Source: Streptomyces pseudovenezuelae
GTDB taxonomy: Bacteria; Actinomycetota; Actinomycetes; Streptomycetales; Streptomycetaceae
DNA: 64,000 nt
Assembly (NCBI RefSeq): GCF_001513955.1
Contig: NZ_KQ948148.1
Coordinates: 549,905 to 613,904 of the forward strand
Direction of reading: 5' to 3'
A program made the position numbers and the translations under genes. Positions 52,301 to 59,654 of the stretch are shown one piece after another; positions within the stretch are counted from its first letter, which is position 1, and every line of letters begins with the position of its first letter. The notes under the pieces are model-generated. The model had not been told where the DNA came from. It searched no databases and saw only the letters and a list, made by a program, of their open reading frames with translations.

Positions 52301-53200
52301 CCGCAGGGCGCGGGCCGCGGCCCGCGCGGCGCTCGCGTACGCGTCCTGCGGGGCGAGGGGCAGCCGGGTGACCACCGGGCGGTCGAACGGGCCCGGCATC
52401 GCGCCGAGTCCGTCCGCGGAGCGCCCGTCCGTGACCACCAGGACCCGGTCGTCGCTGTTGTGGGTGTAGCGCGCGTACAGGGACCGCCATGCGGCGAGCA
52501 GCAGCGCCGCCTCGTCCACGTCGAGGTCACGGGCGGCGGTGCGCAGCCGCTGGAGCGCGGGACCCTCGACCGTCACGGTGAGCGTCTCGGGCTCGGCGTC
52601 GGGGTCGGACAGGGGGGCGGGCGCGAGGAACGGGAGCGCGGTCCGGGTGCCGGCCGTCTCCTCCGTCCCCTCCGTCTGCTCCGCCTCCTTGGCGGGCTCC
52701 GACGCGGCGAGCTCGTCCGCCAGCCAGCCGGCGACGTCGGCGTACTGCAGCCGCTCCTCCGCGGACTGCGCGTCGCCGTTCCGGGGCGCCTCGCCGAGCA
52801 GGAACCCGGTGATCAGGCTCCAGGTCGTACGGTCCACGCTCAGCCGCGGCAGACCGAGGCGCAGCAGGGTGCCGTCCGGGCTCTCGGTGTGCTCCACCGT
52901 GAGCTCGCCGGCCCGCAGCAGCGTGCTGCCGAGCGGTCCGGGCTCGACGTCGACCGGTCCGGCCGCGTCCACCACCTGGACGGGCTGCCGCAGCCCGGGA
53001 AGGGCCACGTACCTGGTCCGCAGGATCTCGTGCTCCTCGACGAGCGCTGCCAGCCGCGCGGCCAGCGGGCCCGGGGCGATCCTCGACGGGCAGCACACGC
53101 TGCGCTCGGCCCGGTTGCGCGCGCCCTCCCGCAGGTACACCGCCTGCTGCTGGGGCGAAAGCTGGTAACCCTCGATGCGCTCGGGTTCGACCGCGGTCAT
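49361..53200 (-). CDS. NRPS: degenerate C-A(Asp)-PCP-TE with Cys thioesterase
   Basis: A protein of 1279 residues. The start is ATG 53200, six bases after GGGGGA; ATG 53206 would overlap the hydroxylase stop as ATGA. The condensation-like region (10-430) begins YQLSPQQQAVYLREGARNR, but where HHxxxDG should stand (near residue 120) it reads LPRLSVDRTTWS, so the catalytic His is missing. The A domain (440-900) has TSGTSGLPKG near 570 and a hand-read code DLTKVGHVG-K, one residue from the aspartate code. The PCP is FFELGGHSLR near 956. The terminal thioesterase carries GWCYGG near 1082, Cys instead of Ser, and catalytic His in DADHHG. It probably accepts beta-hydroxylated Asp as the last residue. 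Confidence 0.93.
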   Translation of the reverse strand: MTAVEPERIEGYQLSPQQQAVYLREGARNRAERSVCCPSRIAPGPLAARLAALVEEHEILRTRYVALPGLRQPVQVVDAAGPVDVEPGPLGSTLLRAGELTVEHTESPDGTLLRLGLPRLSVDRTTWSLITGFLLGEAPRNGDAQSAEERLQYADVAGWLADELAASEPAKEAEQTEGTEETAGTRTALPFLAPAPLSDPDAEPETLTVTVEGPALQRLRTAARDLDVDEAALLLAAWRSLYARYTHNSDDRVLVVTDGRSADGLGAMPGPFDRPVVTRLPLAPQDAYASAARAAARALRDAAAEECHSDPRTAVGDGSGPVLSFRHQRDPWAAVTEPGLLDRSETPGTLHLECVEGPESLFLTFAGTGARIAPGDLVPLAEAYEQLLADALADPGRAAGTLRLVAAAVSEPPAQPADEPETVLRRFLEQAGRTPDLVAVRCGDETLTYRELARRAEAVGALLRTRGVRAGDRIPLLAPASADTLAAMLGIWLAGAAFAPVDPAWPTDRVEAVVGRLGSAPVLVPRAAAHVALSVPALPVPDADGLSEDLAPATPAEGPAYVIFTSGTSGLPKGVVVGHRQLAHYADAALDQFGLPDGAGFAAVSTLAADLSYTAVFPTLASGGCVHLFDPDAATSPRVLAERLRAHPVAAMKLVPSHLSALLAEADDPRELLPREVLVLGGEPLPRALHDRLRELAPQLRVFNHYGPTETTVGASCLPLGAAVDERCSSVPVGTGLGRNTLTVVDGEGRPLPPWCPGEVLISGPGVALGYLSELDEGRTGFGRPGDGAGYRSGDVGRLVPGFGVEVIGRLDDQVKLRGYRLQLGEVEALLHRQPGVRAAAVVARTDENGLVSHLDAYVVGAAEGSAPSVADLRTALGSELPAALVPTGWQVLARLPLTRNGKLDRKALAPVEAQRTRAGRPRDAVEQRLLVLWSEVLGVDGISPEDDFFELGGHSLRAIKLISRTNAAFGCRLPMSSIFKARTVAAMAELVRGSDAQDTNLVPLRHAKGAAPVFCIHPGGGSTLSYWELARLLPADRPVLGVESWGLHGRPPHRDFREMAESYAETIAAACDEPPVLVGWCYGGLMALETARALRRKGCQVATLVIVDCPAPGYGEEDETGEAPQPLTESVLVGRFAWHYELQLPDELPSGPAAYDLLLDAMQSKGHLPPTAGEEELRTLFDVYAANMTALEGLAEDTDDPTRIPDHPVLLVRAEPAGEPQDEDRSWGWRALVGPGLSFASVDADHHGIMRAPEAGELAELVTRAIEEPSAQGRGSRD

Positions 53201-53202
53201 TC

Positions 53203-54246
53203 TCATTCCCCCGTACATTCGTTCTGAGATCCGTTGTGCTCGTCGGTCATCGCCACCAGGACCCGGCGCGGGCCCTCGTACGGGTCCCGCCCGTGCGAGA
53301 CGAGCATGTTGTCGATCAGCAGGACATCGCCCTCCTGCCAGGGCTCGCGCACCGTCTCGGCGTCGAAGGCCGCGCGGACCTCGTCGAGAACGGCGTCCTC
53401 GATGGGCTCGCCGTCCCCGAAGTAGACCTGCCGCGGGATGTCCGCGGGATCGCCGTCCAGCAGCTCGGCGCTCACCTCGGCGGGCAGCGCGGAGGTGTGG
53501 AAGAGGTGTGCCTGGTTGAACCAGAGCTCGGCCCCGGTCACCGGGTGGCGGATCACGGCCTGGCAGATCTGCGAGGTGCGCAGTTGCTCGTCGCCGTACC
53601 AGGTGAACTCGATGCCCTGGGCCCGGCAGAGCGCCTCGACCTCGGCACGGTCCCCGGTCTCGAACGCCTGCTGCCAGCTCAGGTCGAACCCGGTCCCGTA
53701 GTTGCGCACGTAGCGCACCCCCCGCCGGGCGAACTCGTCCAGCAGCGAGCGGTCCAGACGCGCCGCGACCCGGCGGCTGTCCGCGAGCGGTGTCGCGCCG
53801 CCCGCGACGGCTGCCCGGTGGCAGTAGAACCACAGGTGCGTCGGCCAGATCCGCGCGTAGGCCATCTCGTTGTGCTGCGGGATGGTCTGGTCGGCGGGAT
53901 ATTCGGTCGACGTGTACACCCCGGCCACGTCCGCGCGGCTGCGCGGCGTCGATCCGTAGGTGTAGTTGAGCAGTTCGGGGGACCACGACTTGACGACGGC
54001 GTGGAAGTCCTCGGCATCGGACACCGGGAAGCCCCGGAACAGCACCGCGCCGCGCTCGCCCAGCAGCGCCTCCACGCGGGAGCGGTTCGTGCCCACCCAG
54101 TGGACGAGGTCGACCGAGGGCGCCGTGGGCGCGACGACGGAGATGACGGAGTGCCGGCTGTGGCTGACCGACACCAGTTCCTGCGTGCCGGACACGGCGA
54201 CACGGCGACGGATGCCCCGGACGCCCGTGGGAGACGTTGCGGTCAT
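53203..54246 (-). CDS. TauD/SyrP-like Fe(II)/2-oxoglutarate hydroxylase, probably aspartyl beta-hydroxylase
   Basis: A non-haem iron dioxygenase of 347 residues. The iron triad is IPQHNEMAY (His-x-Glu, near residue 124) and LVSHGRDPY (His near 318), with the 2-oxoglutarate Arg in GPRRVLVAM. It resembles SyrP-type enzymes that hydroxylate Asp bound to a carrier protein, and its gene immediately precedes the Asp-loading NRPS. ATG at 54246 has GAGGA five bases away. Substrate identity is inferred from the neighbour's A domain. Confidence 0.85.
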   Translation of the reverse strand: MTATSPTGVRGIRRRVAVSGTQELVSVSHSRHSVISVVAPTAPSVDLVHWVGTNRSRVEALLGERGAVLFRGFPVSDAEDFHAVVKSWSPELLNYTYGSTPRSRADVAGVYTSTEYPADQTIPQHNEMAYARIWPTHLWFYCHRAAVAGGATPLADSRRVAARLDRSLLDEFARRGVRYVRNYGTGFDLSWQQAFETGDRAEVEALCRAQGIEFTWYGDEQLRTSQICQAVIRHPVTGAELWFNQAHLFHTSALPAEVSAELLDGDPADIPRQVYFGDGEPIEDAVLDEVRAAFDAETVREPWQEGDVLLIDNMLVSHGRDPYEGPRRVLVAMTDEHNGSQNECTGE

Positions 54247-54254
54247 GATGGTCC

Positions 54255-55568
54255 TCACTGGTCGAGTTGGAGAGACGGCTGGGGGGACTGCGGCTCGGAC
54301 GCGGCCTGTGCGGCCTCGTCCAGCCGGCGCACACCGCGAGCCGGGGAGAGAAGCAGGATCAAGGACGGCACGAACAGTCCGATCGCCGACACCAGGACGG
54401 CCTGCCTGAGGCCCAGGGCGGTACCGAGCGCGCCACCGAGCAGCGAACCCACCGAGAGGGCGCCCCACGCGAAGGTGCGCACCGTGGCGTTCACCCGCCC
54501 GAGCAGATGGTCCGGGGTCACCGCCTGCCGGAAGCTGATGACGGTGACGTCGAAGACCGGGATGCCGAAGAGGGCGACGAAGCTCGCGACCGCCGCGGTC
54601 GCGACCGCCGCGACGGAGTTCCCGTGCACGCTCGCGAGGACGAGGTAGCCCAACGCCGGGAAGACCAGGGACAGGACGAGCGTCGGACCGACGCCGAGCC
54701 GGAGCGTCAACCGGTCGGCGACCAGCGCGCCGCACAGGGCGCCGGCGCTGCCGATCGCCGTGATCACGCCGATCTCGGCTGCCCCGACCCCGGCCTCCCT
54801 GATGAGGAAGAGGAAGTACACGGCCATCACGGCGCTGAAGAAGAGACTGGTGAAGACGGCGGCCACCGTGCACCAGCGGAGCAGGGCGTGCTGCTTGATG
54901 ACGCTGAAGCCCTCGCGTACCGACGCCCACACCGAGGGCGCCTTGCGGTCGGCGTCCTTCGGGGCGTGCGGAGCCGCGTCCGACGGCAGCTTCATCAGGC
55001 TCAGGGCGGAGACGGCGTAGCTCACGGCGTCCAGGAGGATCACCACGGGCGCGCTCAGGGCGCTGATCAGCACACCGGCGGTGCCGGGGCCGACGACCTC
55101 CGCCACGGACTCCGACACCTGGAGCTTCCCGTTCGCCTCCATCAGCCGCTCGCGGCCGACCAGGCCGGGCACGTAGGACGGATAGGCGATCTCGAAGAAC
55201 ACGGTCATCGTGCCGACGACGAAGACGACCAGGAACAGCTGGGCCATGGTCAGCATGTCCAGCATGTAGGCGAACGGGATCCAGGCCAGCGCGGCGAACC
55301 GGACGGCGTTGGTCCACACGAGGATCGGCCGTCGGGCCCGCCGGTCCACGAACACGCCGACGAAGAGCCCGAACAGCAGGAAGGGCAGCCTTTCGAGCGC
55401 CCCGACCAGCCCGGACTCCATGGCCGTCGCGTCCAGGACCAGGACCGCGGTCAGGGGGAGCGCGACATAGGTGATCTGCGTACCGAGGAACGAGACGGAC
55501 TGGCTGGACCACAGCAGGAAGAAACTTCGGTGCCGGAAGAGGGAGCCCGGCTTGGCGGTTACCGCCAC
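54255..55568 (-). CDS. MFS transporter, probable product exporter
   Basis: A major facilitator protein of 437 residues with 10-12 predicted membrane helices. The N-terminal RHRSFFLLWSSQSVSFLGTQ and the loop GVFVDRRARRPILVWTNAVR (near residue 70) are typical of the enterobactin-exporter-like group of MFS proteins. The C-terminal 25 residues are cytosolic. The GTG start at 55568 overlaps the C-domain gene by ten bases, and it ends nine bases before the hydroxylase start. By position it exports the NRPS product, giving self-resistance. Confidence 0.9.
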   Translation of the reverse strand: MAVTAKPGSLFRHRSFFLLWSSQSVSFLGTQITYVALPLTAVLVLDATAMESGLVGALERLPFLLFGLFVGVFVDRRARRPILVWTNAVRFAALAWIPFAYMLDMLTMAQLFLVVFVVGTMTVFFEIAYPSYVPGLVGRERLMEANGKLQVSESVAEVVGPGTAGVLISALSAPVVILLDAVSYAVSALSLMKLPSDAAPHAPKDADRKAPSVWASVREGFSVIKQHALLRWCTVAAVFTSLFFSAVMAVYFLFLIREAGVGAAEIGVITAIGSAGALCGALVADRLTLRLGVGPTLVLSLVFPALGYLVLASVHGNSVAAVATAAVASFVALFGIPVFDVTVISFRQAVTPDHLLGRVNATVRTFAWGALSVGSLLGGALGTALGLRQAVLVSAIGLFVPSLILLLSPARGVRRLDEAAQAASEPQSPQPSLQLDQ

Positions 55569-57058
55569 TGGAGAACCTCCAGATCGGATGCGGGGACGGT
55601 GATCTCGGAAAGCCGCCGGTCCGGGTCGGCCGCGGCTGCCGTGAGGAAGGCGTTGAACTCCTCGGCCAGGCCGCGCACCGTCTCCTCGTCGAACAGCGAG
55701 GTGTCGTACTCGACGCGAAGTTCCAGCCGGTTCCCCGCCGGGAGGAGATGGAAGGTGACGTCGAACTTCGTCGCCTCGATGACGTCGGCGGCTTCCTCGA
55801 CCTCGAGGCCGGCCATCTCCAGCGGGGCGTCGGGAACGTTCTGCAGGGCCAGCCAGGTCTGGAACAGCGCCTTGCGGCCGTCGGTCCGCTCGCCGACGCG
55901 CTCGATGACCTGCTGGAACGGCACGTCCTGGTTCTCGTAGGCGTGGAGCGTGCGCTCCCGCACCCGGGAGAGCAGCTCGGCGACGGTGGGGTCGCCGGAC
56001 AGGTCCGTCCGCATCGCGAGCGTGTTGATGAAACAGCCGATCAGCGGATCGACCGCGGGGTCGGGCCGGCCCGCCACCGGCGTTCCGACCACCACGTCCC
56101 GGCGGCCCGCGCGGCGGCCGAGGACCGCCGAGTAGGCCGCGAGCAGCACCATGAACAGAGTCGTCCCCGTGCCCCGGGTCAGCCGCAGGGCCGGATCCGC
56201 CGGGATCGCGGTGGTGATGCAGCGTCCCGGTACCAGGGGCCGGTGCGCCGTCGGCCTGGGCCGGTCGGTGGGCAGCCCCAGGTCACGCGGAGCGCCGTCG
56301 AGTGTCTCCTGCCAGTAGGCCAGCTGCCTGGCGAAAGGCTCCGCCTGGGTGCGCTGCCAGCGGGCGTGGTCGCGGTACTGGACGGTGAGCTCGGGAAGCC
56401 CGGGCCGCTCGCCGCGCACATGCTCGCTGTACGCGGTCGTCAGCTCCTGGAGCAGGATGTTGGTCGACCAGGCGTCCGTGACGATGTGGTGCAGCGTGAC
56501 GTGCAGGTAGTGCTCGTCGTCGGAGACCTTCAGCAACACCGTACGGATCGGCGCGTCGACCTCCAGGTCGAACGGCGCGGCAGCGGCACGGTCGAGCAGC
56601 TCCCACACGTCCCCCTCCAGGTCCCGGCACGGCAGCTCGACCGGCTCGGCATCACCGACCACCGCGATCGGTTCGCCCTCGGGTCCGATCGGATAGCGCG
56701 TGCGCAGGATGCTGTGCCGGACGGTCAGTGTCCGCAGCGCCTCGGTGAGGGCCGGCACGGACAGGGCCCCGCGCAGATGCAGGGTGACGGGGACGTGATA
56801 GGCGGACGACTGGTCCTCAAAGGAGTACGCGATCCAGAAACGCTCTTCGGGAAAGCTGAGCGGTCCGCTCCGCTGATCGGCGGAAAGGGGAGCGGATTCC
56901 GTCTCGTCCACAGGCCGGCCGACAGCACCGGGCCGCCCGCCGCCGCCCGCCAAACGCTTCGCCAGAAGCGCGCGCTTCGCGGGAGATATCGCGTCCAGGC
57001 GTGATCGCGTCATTCTTTCCCCGCCCGACGCACCAGCCATTTGCCGTACGGAGGTCAT
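55559..57058 (-). CDS. Free-standing NRPS condensation domain
   Basis: A single-domain C protein of 499 residues. The first 65 or so contain a helical leader (AISPAKRALLAKRLAG) typical of regions before C domains. The domain starts near SFPEERFWIAYSFEDQSSAYH; the catalytic motif is HHIVTDAWS near residue 192, with Ala in place of the last Gly. VVVGTPVAGRPDPAVDPLIG and ENQDVPFQQVIE are canonical late motifs. ATG at 57058 overlaps the MbtH stop (ATGA). No A or PCP domain is attached, so it must act in trans, probably for a module whose own C domain is degenerate. Confidence 0.92.
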   Translation of the reverse strand: MTSVRQMAGASGGERMTRSRLDAISPAKRALLAKRLAGGGGRPGAVGRPVDETESAPLSADQRSGPLSFPEERFWIAYSFEDQSSAYHVPVTLHLRGALSVPALTEALRTLTVRHSILRTRYPIGPEGEPIAVVGDAEPVELPCRDLEGDVWELLDRAAAAPFDLEVDAPIRTVLLKVSDDEHYLHVTLHHIVTDAWSTNILLQELTTAYSEHVRGERPGLPELTVQYRDHARWQRTQAEPFARQLAYWQETLDGAPRDLGLPTDRPRPTAHRPLVPGRCITTAIPADPALRLTRGTGTTLFMVLLAAYSAVLGRRAGRRDVVVGTPVAGRPDPAVDPLIGCFINTLAMRTDLSGDPTVAELLSRVRERTLHAYENQDVPFQQVIERVGERTDGRKALFQTWLALQNVPDAPLEMAGLEVEEAADVIEATKFDVTFHLLPAGNRLELRVEYDTSLFDEETVRGLAEEFNAFLTAAAADPDRRLSEITVPASDLEVLQWR

Positions 57059-57294
57059 CGCCGCTCTCCCCGGCCGTCGGCGGAAGCCTGTGCCATGTGT
57101 GCCACCAGGCTCAGCGGACGCATGTCGGTCCAGTGCGTGTCGATGTACTCGAGGCAGGAGGACCGGTCTGCCGCGCCGTGGCAGACCGACCATCCGGTCG
57201 GGACGTCCGCGGACTCGGGCCAGATCGAGTACTGGCCCTCGCCGTTCACGACGACGTGGAAGCTGCCCTGAGGGTCGTCGAGCTGGTTCGACAT
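57055..57294 (-). CDS. MbtH-like protein
   Basis: A protein of 79 residues that binds and activates NRPS adenylation domains. The family core is present: FHVVVNGEGQYSIWPESADV, P-x-GW in VPTGWSVCHG, and EYIDTHWTDMRPLSL. ATG at 57294 has GAGG four bases upstream; a GTG at 57297 is too close to it. It is the first gene of the operon, coupled to the C-domain gene. Confidence 0.95.
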   Translation of the reverse strand: MSNQLDDPQGSFHVVVNGEGQYSIWPESADVPTGWSVCHGAADRSSCLEYIDTHWTDMRPLSLVAHMAQASADGRGERR

Positions 57295-57531
57295 CACACC
57301 TCGCTAACGGAGACAGCGGCGACCGCAAAGGTGCGGCGGCAGATGGCAGGCATGGCTGATCGCCTCTTTCCAGGGGAAGGCACAGAGGAAGGCAGAACTG
57401 GGCGAAAGGAAATCGCTTCGGAATACGGCGCGCTGCGAATCGCAAAGGGCGGACTGCTGTCCCGCAGCAAAAGTGGGAAGAGCGACAAAGATTTGCCGCG
57501 GCGGCTTGTCGATAAGCGGTCGGTGGCGCGG

Positions 57532-57831
57532 CTACACCGATTCGTCGGGCGGCAGATAGCGGCGCTGCATCAGCGGTGAAGCCGCATGGCAGCGGTGCAG
57601 CAGGGCGTTGATACGACAGGTCGCGCTGCGGAAACCGGGCGCGGCGGGATCGAGAGTGAGCAGGTACATCAACAGGTCGACCCGGTCTCTCTCGGCACGG
57701 CCGGAGGCGTGCTCCAAACCGTCCTCGCGTGTCGAGTGGGCCCACAGGGCGCCCAGCACCTCGGACACCTCGCTCGTCGGGTCGGCAGCGACCCTGCCGC
57801 GACGGTTCAGGCTGGTGTAGATGATGTCCAT
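57532..57831 (-). CDS. Unknown 99-aa protein, partner of the secreted peptide gene
   Basis: A protein of 99 residues of no recognised family, predicted helical and soluble: VSEVLGALWAHSTREDGLEH, RDRVDLLMYLLTLDPAAPGF and SATCRINALLHRCHAASPLM. Codon use is typically GC-rich at third positions. The ATG lies eight bases after the stop of the 57-aa secreted peptide gene, so the two are probably one transcript. It is separated from the MbtH start by 237 bases that hold no gene, where the NRPS operon promoter must lie. It might modify, bind or be immune to the peptide; nothing in the sequence decides. Confidence 0.6.
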   Translation of the reverse strand: MDIIYTSLNRRGRVAADPTSEVSEVLGALWAHSTREDGLEHASGRAERDRVDLLMYLLTLDPAAPGFRSATCRINALLHRCHAASPLMQRRYLPPDESV

Positions 57832-57838
57832 GCGGCGG

Positions 57839-58012
57839 TCAGCCGCCCCAGGTGCCAGTCTGCGGGGACGCCACCTGGGCAGCAGCGGCCGGGGCGGCTG
57901 CCGCCGCCGTGGCAGAGGGAACGGCCGCGACCGCGGCGGGGGTGAGGAGCACGGTCAAGCCGAGCATGAGAGCGGCGACCGCGGTGGCCTTGGCGATACA
58001 GGTGCGGATCAT
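57839..58012 (-). CDS. Small secreted Ala-rich peptide (57 aa) ending TGTWGG
   Basis: A 57-residue open frame. ATG at 58012 follows AAAGGAA at good spacing. A signal peptide is obvious: basic start MIRTCIAK, hydrophobic core AVAALMLGLTVLLTPAAV, with a cleavage site around AVAA-VP. The mature part (about 26 residues) is Ala-rich and ends SPQTGTWGG. There is no Cys in the mature part and no lipobox. Size, secretion and the divergent regulator fit a signalling or precursor peptide. Family membership is unknown and its expression is inferred only from the ribosome site and coding pattern. Confidence 0.65.
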   Translation of the reverse strand: MIRTCIAKATAVAALMLGLTVLLTPAAVAAVPSATAAAAAPAAAAQVASPQTGTWGG

Positions 58013-58400
58013 GGTGACCGTTCCTTTCGGAATCACATGGCGAGGTGTCCTGTTCCGGTCTCGCGTCCCGCGGTCGACGCTTCGCCCGGCTGCCGTTCGG
58101 GCTGTCCCGTGCCGGCGACGAACAGCTTCCCCTCGGACCAATACCGTTGGAAGGCTTTCCCGGAGTCCTGAACAGGGCTTATCCGGATCAGGACATGCGG
58201 CCGCGACCATTTTGGGGAAATTTCGGTTTCGCCCTGGTGCCGCGCCCGGGCATTGCACGCATCGGCTACCAGCGGAATGCCCGTCTGCGGGACTCCGACA
58301 CGTGTGGTTCACATAACCTTGAACGGCGGTGCCACAGGTTGGAATCATGAGGTTCGACGCGCGGCCGGGGGGCGGCGTTCAGGAGGGGGACCACGGGGGC
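58013..58400. other. Divergent promoter region between the peptide gene and the regulator
   Basis: 388 bases without a supported gene. It includes locally lower-GC DNA around 58205-58235 (TTTTGGGGAAATTTCGG at 58210) and the ribosome sites of both flanking genes. In-frame alternative starts of the regulator (58329, 58347) lie at its right end. No perfect operator palindrome was found by eye. Confidence 0.55.
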
Positions 58401-59372
58401 ATGCTGCAAGCACTCGGAGTGGGAAACGACGCCGCAGACGTCTACCAGGCGATGCTCGACCACCCTGACCACGGGGTCGACCAGATCGCTGACGTGTGCG
58501 GCCTGACGCCCACACAGGTACACGACTGTCTCGACGAACTAGGCCGGCTGATGCTGGTTAGGGCGTCCAGCGAGCACCCGGGACAGATGCGGGCGGTCGA
58601 CCCCGACATCGGCCTGGCCGACATCGTGGCCCGACAGGAGGCCGAACTCGCGGCCCGGCAGGCTCAGTTGGCCGCGTCCCGGGCAGCGGTCACCCGCATG
58701 GTCGCCGATCGCGCCCAGCACCGCTCCACCCACGGCGAGCGCCTGCTCGGCATGGACGCCATCCACCGCCGGCTCGAACGCCTGTGCCGCACCGCCCACA
58801 CCGAGATCATCGGCGTGCAACCGGGCATCCAGCGCCCCGACGACCTCAGCGCCGGACGGGACCACGACCTCGCCGCCCTCGGCCGCGGCGTGACCTTGCG
58901 CGCCCTGTACCAGGAACACGCCCGCCGCCACACCCACATCGCCGCCTACGCGCACACACTGCTCAGCCACGGCGGAGAGGTGCGCACCGCCCCCACCATC
59001 CCCCAGCGCATCGTCATCGTCGACCGCGCCCACGCCCTGGTGCCGACCGACCCCGCCGACAACCGCAAAGGCGCTCTGCACGTCACCGAACCGGGCATCG
59101 TCACCGCCCTGCTCGAACTCTTCGAGCAGGCCTGGAACACAGCCGTCCCGCTCGGAACCACCCGCCCCGACGACCCGGAAGCCGGCCTCACCGACCACGA
59201 GCGCGAACTCCTGCGCCTGCTCGGCACCGGCCTCACCGACGAAGCGGCCGGACAGCGCCTCGGCCTCACCGATCGCACGATCCGGCGACAGGTCGCCTCG
59301 ATCATGGAACGCCTCAGTGCCTCCAGCCGTTTCGAAGCGGGCATCAAGGCCGCACAACGCGGCTGGCTCTGA
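58401..59372 (+). CDS. TrmB-like/LuxR-type transcriptional regulator
   Basis: A regulator of 323 residues. It has an N-terminal winged-helix part of the TrmB type (LGVGNDAADVYQAMLDHPD and VDQIADVCGLTPTQVHDCLDEL), a central effector domain with a phospholipase-D-like look (HAHTLL-type and VDRAHALVP segments), and a C-terminal LuxR HTH (LTDHERELLRLLGTGLTDEA then DRTIRRQVASIMERL). This double-HTH group is common next to small-peptide and secondary-metabolite genes in Streptomyces. The ATG at 58401 gives the family-like start MLQALG; ATG 58347 would add 18 residues. It is divergent from the secreted peptide gene and may also control the NRPS operon. Confidence 0.83.
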   Translation: MLQALGVGNDAADVYQAMLDHPDHGVDQIADVCGLTPTQVHDCLDELGRLMLVRASSEHPGQMRAVDPDIGLADIVARQEAELAARQAQLAASRAAVTRMVADRAQHRSTHGERLLGMDAIHRRLERLCRTAHTEIIGVQPGIQRPDDLSAGRDHDLAALGRGVTLRALYQEHARRHTHIAAYAHTLLSHGGEVRTAPTIPQRIVIVDRAHALVPTDPADNRKGALHVTEPGIVTALLELFEQAWNTAVPLGTTRPDDPEAGLTDHERELLRLLGTGLTDEAAGQRLGLTDRTIRRQVASIMERLSASSRFEAGIKAAQRGWL

Positions 59373-59433
59373 CGAACCGACGACCGCGGAGCGAGCGCCA
59401 CGGCTCTGCTCCGCGCCGCCCACCTCTCCGCGC

Positions 59434-59451
59434 AGTGAGAGAGACCTCACA
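59434..59451 (+). repeat. Right copy of the 18-bp direct repeat
   Basis: AGTGAGAGAGACCTCACA, one mismatch from the copy at 34134-34151. It lies between the regulator stop and the terminator before tRNA-Leu. Confidence 0.5.
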
Positions 59452-59494
59452 CCGACGGGAAAATCACACCGGCAAGGCGGCGCCAGGACACAGC

Positions 59495-59532
59495 GGAAGG
59501 GCCCTCACCGTGATCCCGGTGAGGGCCCTTCC
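59495..59532. terminator. Strong bidirectional terminator between the regulator and tRNA-Leu
   Basis: Perfect 16-bp stem (GGAAGGGCCCTCACCG at 59495-59510 with its complement at 59517-59532) and a 6-base loop TGATCC. It serves the plus-strand regulator and the minus-strand tRNA gene. Confidence 0.88.
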
Positions 59533-59567
59533 GTCACTGCTCAGAACACCGACTCGTCGGCGCTCCG

Positions 59568-59654
59568 TGGTGCGCGAGGGGGGAGTTGAACCCCCACGCC
59601 CTTTCGGGCACTGGAACCTGAATCCAGCGCGTCTGCCTATTCCGCCACCCGCGC
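59568..59654 (-). tRNA. tRNA-Leu (anticodon CAG)
   Basis: An 87-base class II tRNA with the 3' CCA encoded (59568-59570). The acceptor stem GCGCGGG pairs with CTCGCGC. The anticodon stem-loop CTGGA-TTCAGGT-TCCAG gives CAG, reading CUG. A long variable arm (TGCCCGAAAGGGCG) and T-arm GGGGG-TTCAACTC-CCCCC are clear. Its 3' end faces the accessory NRPS region, the usual geometry for integration at tRNA genes. Confidence 0.96.

Noticed and set aside
49361..57294. The operon as a siderophore cluster, because of MbtH, beta-hydroxy-Asp and thiazoline
   Set aside because: Not excluded, but no siderophore uptake ABC genes, ferric reductase or iron-box-like operator is seen in or near the operon.
57532..57831. 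The 99-aa frame as a spurious frame
   Set aside because: Kept as a gene, with moderate confidence, because it directly follows the secreted-peptide frame and its codon pattern is typical; its weak ribosome site had suggested rejection.
59568..59654. A full tRNA-derived attachment duplicate on the left border of the accessory region
   Set aside because: No copy of the tRNA 3' end was found near 34 kb; only the unrelated 18-bp repeat is present.
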